A program made the translations under genes and the position numbers. DNA of 64,000 nt from contig JADNRV010000091.1 in the NCBI GenBank assembly GCA_015499995.1, positions 62,001-126,000 on the forward strand, given 5' to 3'. The number at the start of each line of letters is the position of its first letter. The first letter of the stretch is position 1. Positions 57,768-64,000 of the stretch are shown here, in pieces. This DNA is from Flammula alnicola. Lineage: Eukaryota > Basidiomycota > Agaricomycetes > Agaricales > Strophariaceae. The notes below the pieces were generated by a model. That model was not told where the DNA came from and made no database searches. It saw only the letters and a list, made by a program, of their open reading frames with translations.

Positions 57768-58631
57768 TGTCAGTGTTCGTAGACAATAGGCATATGCATC
57801 AAGTCCTTGCGTTGCGGTCAAGTATCCTCTTGTCATCTCGGATCCTGAGATGGATTGTTGTGATAAGGCGATAATCTAACTTTTGTAACTCAGATTTTAA
57901 TTCATCCTTCAGCAGCTGATTCGAAAGTAGTCACAGATCTCATTCTTGATGGATCGCAAGCTTCAAGTCGACAATGCTGGAACGTGGTTATTTTAGCCGC
58001 GTCCAATGAAGCCTCATGGCTATGCAGTGTTCGGATACACAAATTACGGTCCAGAATCATCAATCCTTTTTTCCTCTTGCGTCCAAGGTGCAACTTTTCC
58101 TAAGAGTCCAAATCGTCCGAGGTCAAGCCACGCGTCTAGGCTCCCTGCTTTGTACACAGCGACGTATCAGACAAAAGCTGGCCTTGTCGGTTGGAAATCC
58201 AGGCCAATTAGTGCCAATTAGTGAATTCTATGTTTGGAAAGTTTAAATGACTGCTTGTGCCATATGAAGTTTGGAATTTTAGCTATAGGGTTTGCAGATC
58301 GACGCTGAATCAGCGATATCATTCGAACAGGACAGGACAGCCGGCGAGTTCCAGGTGTATCGCTCGTTCATTTTGGCAACGGTACCTATTTCGCCCACTG
58401 TACGCCCAATCCAGTGCGACCTTGGTGCTCATCACACCCAGCGGTCCGAATCCATGTTTAATCAGTTGGCACGCCACATACACCTGGATAATATTTAGGA
58501 TGCTTCTCGCATTTCTCCAAAACATATAAAAGGCTGTCTTTTCCATCGTGTCTCCAGGACACCGACAGTTCGAATTCTCATCTCAACCCCCAATCAAATC
58601 CTACTCTTCCCCCACCAACCCCCGATTCACA
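57768..58631. other. Intergenic region upstream of the Cys-rich gene
   Basis: These 864 bases contain short open frames without motifs. A tandem 11-base direct repeat (GCCAATTAGTG, two copies) lies near 58203-58224. The TATA box at 58525-58533 belongs to the next gene. Confidence 0.5.
58525..58533 (+). promoter_or_regulatory. TATA box of the Cys-rich small protein gene
   Basis: TATAAAAGG, 98 bases before the ATG at 58632 and followed by a pyrimidine-rich leader, a strong consensus TATA match. Confidence 0.65.
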
Positions 58632-59203
58632 ATGTGTCGTTGGCGCCAGTAAGTCGTCTCGTCCATCATCGTTCGCTGTCCATCTAACGTCGTCCTGTTA
58701 GAATTCAAGATACTTATGCTCATTGCAACCATTCATACCGACTCGTATGTCGCCGATTTTTATTTTTCTCGTTAACACATTCTGACCTAGGATTGTTGAT
58801 CCTCACTAGGAAGACGAGATGGTTGTCGTCATCTTTGGTATCCCTTTGACGTCAACTGACTGGATCTTGCAGGTATACTGTCCGGATCGCTGGTGCAAGT
58901 TTAGTCCGTACCATCTGCCTGACTGCGGACCCAACTGCAGGACTACGTGCTGGCAATAGTAAGTGTATCAGCGATTTCTTGCCTTTCTTCGCCTGACCCG
59001 GAGGTTTTTACCAGCCGCCAATTTCCCGAACAAGTCAGTAAGTAATTTAGACTTCCTCAATTGAGTCAACAACCGACGCAGTGACGAAATGTTTTATAGA
59101 TCGTAGGTTCGATAGATTATGCCCGAGATGCCAGCAAGAGCAAGATCAACTCGCTGCACAGCAGGCAGCACAGCAGGATCAGCAGCAGAATAGAAGGCGC
59201 TAA
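58632..59203 (+). CDS. Small Cys-rich protein of Agaricomycete type, unknown function
   Basis: Small protein of about 94 residues built from six tiny exons: 58632-58648, 58702-58744, 58810-58821 (12 nt), 58873-58958, 59015-59037 and 59100-59203. It begins MCRWRQIQDTYAHCNHSYRL, continues VYCPDRWCKFSPYHLPDCG and PNCRTTCWQYRQFPEQ, then a CPRC pair and a Gln/Ala-rich tail (QLAAQQAAQQDQQQNRRR). Spaced Cys and His residues (H-C-x-H, C-x4-C, C-x3-C-x3-C, C-x2-C) suggest zinc-binding knuckles. The MCR start and CKFS...CWQYRQ pattern recur in mushroom genomes as short uncharacterised proteins. There is no signal peptide. Confidence 0.7.
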
Positions 59204-60557
59204 CCTGCGCTAACAACGAAGGCGGAAGATAGAAACGACCTTCCTATATCAGTGGACTTTGAATGTATTGTCAATATTTTACAGACGTGTCAGAAATATT
59301 ATTTTTTCGGCATGGAGATGCATATGTACATGATTTCTCACGGACGCTATTCCTCATGTAAACCTTGAGCAATATTGACATCTAGGAAGTGGATTAACCC
59401 CATCTGCTGTGAATTTTCTGGGTCATATGAATGACTTGCAGGCGGTCCGTTCGTGTCGTTCGGTATCAGATGAAGGACGATAGGGTGTTCCGCGGTAGGC
59501 AACCGGAGAGGCGTAAAGGTTGCCCTCCAGAATACATGAACGAGATTCTCGACAAAGGCATTGTCCCTCGATGCGGAATCTCGATTTCATAGCGATACAT
59601 ATAGTCATGCGGGTCCCCACCGAAAGGGAATATTCTGCTTCCATTTCTAAAATCCGAGCGGTGGAGCCAAAGCGAGTCCCTAGACTAACAGCGAGCCAGA
59701 GGCACCGGAAATATTAGACGCTTCGCCGGAACGACTCCATCGGGGAGGAAATCTACGCCACCGCAAACTGGGGCGACCCAAGTCGATGTTTTGATATTGG
59801 CAAGGATTTCCGGGCCTCGACACAAGAGATTGACTTCCTCGACCCGGAAAGGCCAGTATCATCAGACATTACCACTCCGCTTATAGATCGTCCCAAGATA
59901 GTGGTGGACGGCTTCCAACAAGAGAAAGGAACTAAGTTCACTGACGATATTATATCTACGTTCCTTGTGGGGAGTTTCTGGGACGTCCCGGAAAGTTCTG
60001 AGATGGTCTACCCGAAGACTAGACCGAGACGCAGCAGTAGATAATTTATCGAAGCCAAGGTATCGGTCAAGAAAGTATAAAATCGTAGTCCTTATCAACT
60101 AATCTAGGCCACAATGCTCGACGCTCAAGGCCTAAAGCCCAAACCTCAGGATCGAGTTGACGGACCAACGTGGGGCCTATTGGAGGGGGGAATTCGGGAG
60201 CCTTGAAGAAAATTCTCGAAATTCACAGGCAAATAACGGTGACATTTATTAATTATAATGAAAGTGCGTTCAATGAATGTGCTGACATAGCCGACCCAAT
60301 TTTTGGGCTACCCGTGGTGTTGTTGAGGCAGAGAGGATGTGAACAAGTCACACTGGCGGGATCAAAGACAGGCTTGTTTTTGGGAATAATAATAGTTCCC
60401 TTCGATCAGATTACGTAATTCATTACAAGCACGAGGCAAGTTGTTTGTGCAGTTCCTCTCTCGACTTACTCTGACTCCTACCTAATAATACTATCTCTCT
60501 TCTCCACCAAATGTCACAGGGTCCAAATAAAATCGACTCTGCATCGACTTGATGAAA
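59204..60557. other. Gene-poor interval, possibly holding a relic coding fragment
   Basis: About 1.35 kb without a supported gene. A plus-strand open stretch from about 59718 to 60043 (contains IYATANWGDPSRCFDIGKDF) has no start codon and an in-frame stop just upstream, while the opposite strand is also open. It could be an exon of a decayed gene. The rest is featureless. Confidence 0.35.
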
Positions 60558-61928
60558 ATGGCTTCCGACCAATGGCTTTTTAACACCGCAGCCCTGAATG
60601 CTACGCCTTCAGCATGTTCATTACAGAAGGAACTCTACGACAGAGCAAGAGGCGTTGAATTTCTATTTCGTCTCGGTTCATCTCTGGCCCTGTGAGTATT
60701 CCAGTGTGCTCGTAAGGATAGTGCGTGCTCATCAAAATCACAGCCCCACCTCGGCGATGTGTACAGCTGCAACTTGGTTCCACCGATTCTACATGCGTTA
60801 TTCGATGGAAGACTTCCATCGCCAGGTGTGTTAGTTAAGATATGACGATTTCTTGGAAGTCCTTCTCAACTTATCTTAGGATGTAGCAGCGTCTTGCATC
60901 TTCTTGGCTACGAAAACGGAGGAATGTGGTCGTAAACTACGAGATGTGGCCAGAGTGTATCAAGCGAAGGTCAACAATATCGACCTCTCATCCATCCCTT
61001 CTGATAGCAAGGTGCGAATCTGTGCCACACTTCGATCGACTGAATTTCAATATACCATCTAGGAAGTTGACCACTGTCAAGCTATGATTCTTCTAACGGA
61101 GGAAGTCTTACTGGAGGCACTTTGTTTCGATTTCGTCGTGGAAAGCCCTCACGCCGAGCTGTTGGATTTGTTTGACAGGCTAGGAAGCGACTTTGAGGTG
61201 CAGGAATACTCTTGGAGTCTTGCTCATGATTCGTGAGTAGATGCCATATTATTCTTACCCTAGATATTGACCCCACTCGTAGCTATAGGACACCCTTGTG
61301 TGTCTTATATACACCTAGACTTATAGCTATAGTCTGCTATGTCCTCGCTCAGCGTGCTGTTGACGGCCCAAATTCTCCTTCTCTTGATGCTCGTATCTCT
61401 GCCACTGCGCCGTCGAACTCGCTTCCGACCCCGCCATCTCACAAACCGCCATCTCCTGACGCGTCCAGAGCTGCCATTGATTGTTACCATCTCAGCGAAA
61501 CAGAACTTGCTCAAATTTCAGGTTTGTTTGATTCGATAACTAATGCTCGTCAAGAAAACTAATCTTTGTTTCAGATGCACTTGGGATCCTCCTTGAATTG
61601 TATTCCGCACAAGAGCAAGAAATGTATCCCTACATGGCTTCCCTCGCGGCTGTGAGCTTTAAGCTTTCAAATTCCCTTTAAAGCCCCATAAGTCTTATAT
61701 CATGCCATTTAGGTGCCCCCGCCTGCTCATCGAAACCAACGAGCTCGATTTTTTGTTCCTCGGTCCCAGTTGTACCCGCCAACCAATACCGCAGATTCAC
61801 AGCCACCTCTCCAGGACGGCTTAGGAAGGACCCCAAGTTCATCGCACGGCGGCCACACCCCATTAACACAACCATCAGACGATAACATTAAAGGGGCACC
61901 ACGACAGCCAGAAGAGAATATGCAGTAA
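60558..61928 (+). CDS. Cyclin K/Pch1-like transcriptional cyclin
   Basis: Cyclin-box protein likely pairing with a CTD kinase (CDK9/CDK12 type) in transcription. It begins MASDQWLFNTAALNATPSAC. The first cyclin box reads RARGVEFLFRLGSSLALPTS, then TAATWFHRFYMRYSMEDFHR, DVAASCIFLATKTEECGRKL and RDVARVYQ, a very strong match to the cyclin K/T/C group. The second box includes CQAMILLTEEVLLEALCFD and TPRLIAIVCYVLAQRAVDG. A Pro/Ser-rich tail follows, ending PRQPEENMQ. Five short introns. An in-frame Met two codons upstream is possible, but AAAATGG context favours the chosen one. Whether it is K, T or C type is uncertain. It converges with the next gene across 45 bases. Confidence 0.78.
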
Positions 61929-61973
61929 TTATATGTATATATTAACACAGATATGGGTGGAACCCCTTGGTAC

Positions 61974-63700
61974 CTATAACATCCATTCACCACGAGCAAT
62001 ATTTGGATTAAATGCGTTCTCCGGGAACTCGAATTCAGGAATCGGATTAGGGTTGAAGTCATCCTCGTCGAGCTTCCGGTACTTTGCCTTGCTACTCTTA
62101 GCGATCCATTTTTTGAATTCTGGCCTGTTGATGTCCATCTTGTTTTGCACCGGATAATACGAGTGTAGGCTTCCTTCACCTGCAAACACCGATTCCAAGT
62201 CGACACCTGCTTCTTCGGGCGGTTCTGGGAAGGTAACAGGCCTCAGAGTGTGTCTCAGAAGAAAGAAATGGATCAAGATCCTGCTAACCGTCGTCACAAC
62301 CTGGCCACCATGCGGCTTCGGACCTCAGTGCCTTGGGTAATATTTCTGATCTTAGTGTTTTGCCTCGTTTCGATAACCTGGCATTGATGACGTCCATACC
62401 CACGGGAGTTTCTGTGAAGATGGGCTCCTCGACCTGGATATCACGATGTCAGCAACAAACATTACATAGTTTTGGAGACAGCGGGCTAAAGAAGGATATT
62501 ATGTATAATCAGAGGGACCTGGAACTTCACCCACCTGTACGGGACGGAAGGCACCTGCATTCCCATGGATGATGCTATCCAATACGTCAGCAATTCCAGG
62601 ATGGTTGGTGAGGTGCTGTCGTATTTGTAGATCGATGACAAGAAAGCTGTCCTCATAGCTATTATATAATCAACAAATGTATTCGGCTTGCTTGAAGTTG
62701 GCACATACTCTTAGAGAAGACGCCGAACACCCATTGTGTGTAGGACGTCAGAACGAACCAACGGCAATTGTTGGAGTAACAAGTGTCCCAAATCTGATGA
62801 GACGATCGTTAATGTGTGCCCAGTCAAATCGGCGGTTTATCCACCCACCTTGGCCCACAGCCTGTATTTACTTGGCAGTCCATTCGTTGGGCCCATGTTG
62901 TAGGGCGGGAACTGAGAAGCTTCTTCAGTGTTTCTTATTTCATATTTAGTTTCATCACGAACTCACCGCGGTACATGCAGAGAATGCGTGCATGTCTTGC
63001 TCGTTCAGGACGAAAGGGGTTTGAAAAGCCATAACAAGACGAACGGGGACTGGCTGTTCCTCTGGACCCGGATTATGCACGCGCGGGGTCCATCGAGCGC
63101 ACTGGAACCACGAACTATCTGCCGTCTCCTCTTCTTCTGCTTTAAAAACCCATCCAGTCGTCTGGGGAAATGCAGTGTGCATAACACGAGTTGCAGTGAC
63201 CACGGGAAGCATTAACCAACTTTTCATCCTACACGAACGATAGTATTCGGTATTAAGTTTCCAGACGTCGAGATAATATTTATTACGCACTCTTCGGCGT
63301 CACTTCTCTTATAGGAAAAGAATTTATCTGACAGTATTTGTGGCAGCGTGTAAGGCGGATCTTGCATGTCGATCTTGTGCACCGGTTCGACAGGAATCGA
63401 CGAGTTGAGCCCTACGAACGATCAATCAAGAACGCCGTTTCCGTACGAAAGAAATCACCTACAAGTTAATACAAGTGCTTCCTTCAGTGCGAGTGGGCGT
63501 ATGTTCTCTAGAATGCGCCAGGGCTCGTTCGTAATGGTCAAGCGTTTTACATGACCCATAAAAGGTGGGTCAGGTCTTGCAAGCATGAGGAGAATTTCCC
63601 GAGGGTCGCAGTCAAGCGGCTTTGGAAGTTCAAAGCTTTTGAGGTACTTCCGTAGGTCCTGATAGGCATAGCGCTCGAAATCATAAGCAGATCGTCCCAT
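61974..63700 (-). CDS. Conserved-looking unknown protein with W/F-rich repeat blocks
   Basis: Multi-exon gene with at least six introns. The first exon is MGRSAYDFERYAYQDLRKYL with FELPKPLDCDPREILLMLAR and MGHVKRLTITNEPWRILENI. Middle exons contain KSWLMLPVVTATRVMHTAF with TTGWVFKAEEE, then CRWFVLTSYTQWVFGVFS, then FLSSIYKYDSTSPTILELL with TYWIASSMGMQ. The last exon contains FPEPPEEAGVDLESVFAGEG and ends NIARGEWML. Aromatic residues recur with similar spacing (WVFK, WVFGVF, TYWI). I associate this pattern with uncharacterised mushroom proteins but cannot name a function. No signal peptide, membrane segment or catalytic motif is seen. Confidence 0.7.
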
Positions 63701-64000
63701 GGTTAATTAGCTTGAATGTTCTAGGTATTTGTGGGGAGGAAGTCGTTGTTGAACCCAGTGTCTACGCAGCTGTTGGGAATATAAGCATCGCCCTTGGGAG
63801 ATGTGCTCGAGAAAACAACGACCATGGTAACGAGCACCCAGAAAATAGTACAACGAAACGAATAAGTAGAACAAGGAGGGATGGGATGCCCCGACAAACT
63901 AACAACGCAGACTCCAATAGGCAACTGTTTGTATACATTTGGGCAAAGTGGGTAGTGCACGATTGGAAACACGATAATCATAAGCTTGAAGAGATATTGA
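63701..64000. other. Right edge: promoter side of the unknown gene, with an uncertain minus-strand frame
   Basis: These 300 bases hold the upstream side of the preceding gene. A minus-strand open frame (63721-63981) includes the hydrophobic stretch STYSFRCTIFWVLVTMVVVF and might be an exon of a gene to the right, but it ends only 20 bases from the unknown gene's start, which argues against it. Confidence 0.3.

Noticed and set aside
49364..63700. Possible lipid or secondary-metabolite gene cluster around the acyltransferase
   Set aside because: Neighbours are MAP1, GCN3, a cyclin and unknowns; there is no synthase, oxidase or transporter set and no common pathway.
63721..63981. Minus-strand frame at the right edge as a separate membrane protein
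   Set aside because: It ends only 20 bases before the start of the neighbouring minus-strand gene, leaving no room for a promoter, and has no recognised motif; kept only as an uncertain note.

Overview
This window is nuclear genomic DNA from a filamentous basidiomycete, most likely an Agaricomycete (mushroom-forming fungus). Genes are dense and split by many short introns of about 50-60 bases with GT(A/R)NGT donors and YAG acceptors. The proteins are typically fungal: RMD5/GID2, Src1/Heh, SCT1-type acyltransferase, NSA1, a TEA-domain factor and a GPI-type cupredoxin. A small Cys-rich protein of a type I associate with Agaricomycetes is also present. I found no rRNA, tRNA, CRISPR or prokaryotic operon structure.

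Layout, left to right: a TBC1D5-like RabGAP running off the left edge (-); RMD5/GID2 (-); NSA1/WDR74 (+); pirin (-); an amino-acid permease (-); a SmgGDS-like armadillo protein (-); an OTUD6-type deubiquitinase (+); AP-1 beta-adaptin (-); a Nepro/RMP1-like nucleolar protein (+); a secreted GPI-type cupredoxin (-); a possible Mso1-like protein (-); mitochondrial sulfide:quinone oxidoreductase (+); an inner-nuclear-membrane Src1/Heh protein (+). Then comes a gene-poor stretch of about 2.2 kb carrying a hAT-like MITE. It is followed by VPS23/TSG101 (-), a TEA-domain transcription factor (+), NOC3 (-), APC5 (+), a very large XMAP215-family TOG protein (+), a glycerol-3-phosphate acyltransferase (+), methionine aminopeptidase 1 (-), a short unknown gene (-), eIF2B-alpha/GCN3 with two apparent frameshifts (+), the small Cys-rich protein (+), a cyclin K-like gene (+) and a conserved unknown gene (-).

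These are mostly housekeeping genes with no shared pathway. Three encode ribosome-biogenesis or nucleolar factors (NSA1, Nepro/RMP1, NOC3). Three act in membrane traffic (TBC1D5-like, AP-1 beta, VPS23). Four touch ubiquitin or cell-cycle control (RMD5, OTUD6, APC5, cyclin K). Neighbours are often divergent, sharing promoter regions of 106-530 bases, or convergent with short gaps.

I saw no convincing new multi-gene system. The observations most worth a second look are the MITE with its 8-bp target-site duplication, the two single-base frameshifts and the GC-AG intron in the eIF2B-alpha gene, the five TOG-like arrays in the XMAP215 protein, the 12-nt microexon in the Cys-rich gene, and several conserved-looking genes of unknown function. 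Exon boundaries were worked out by eye from splice signals and reading-frame continuity, so gene ends are more reliable than every internal junction.
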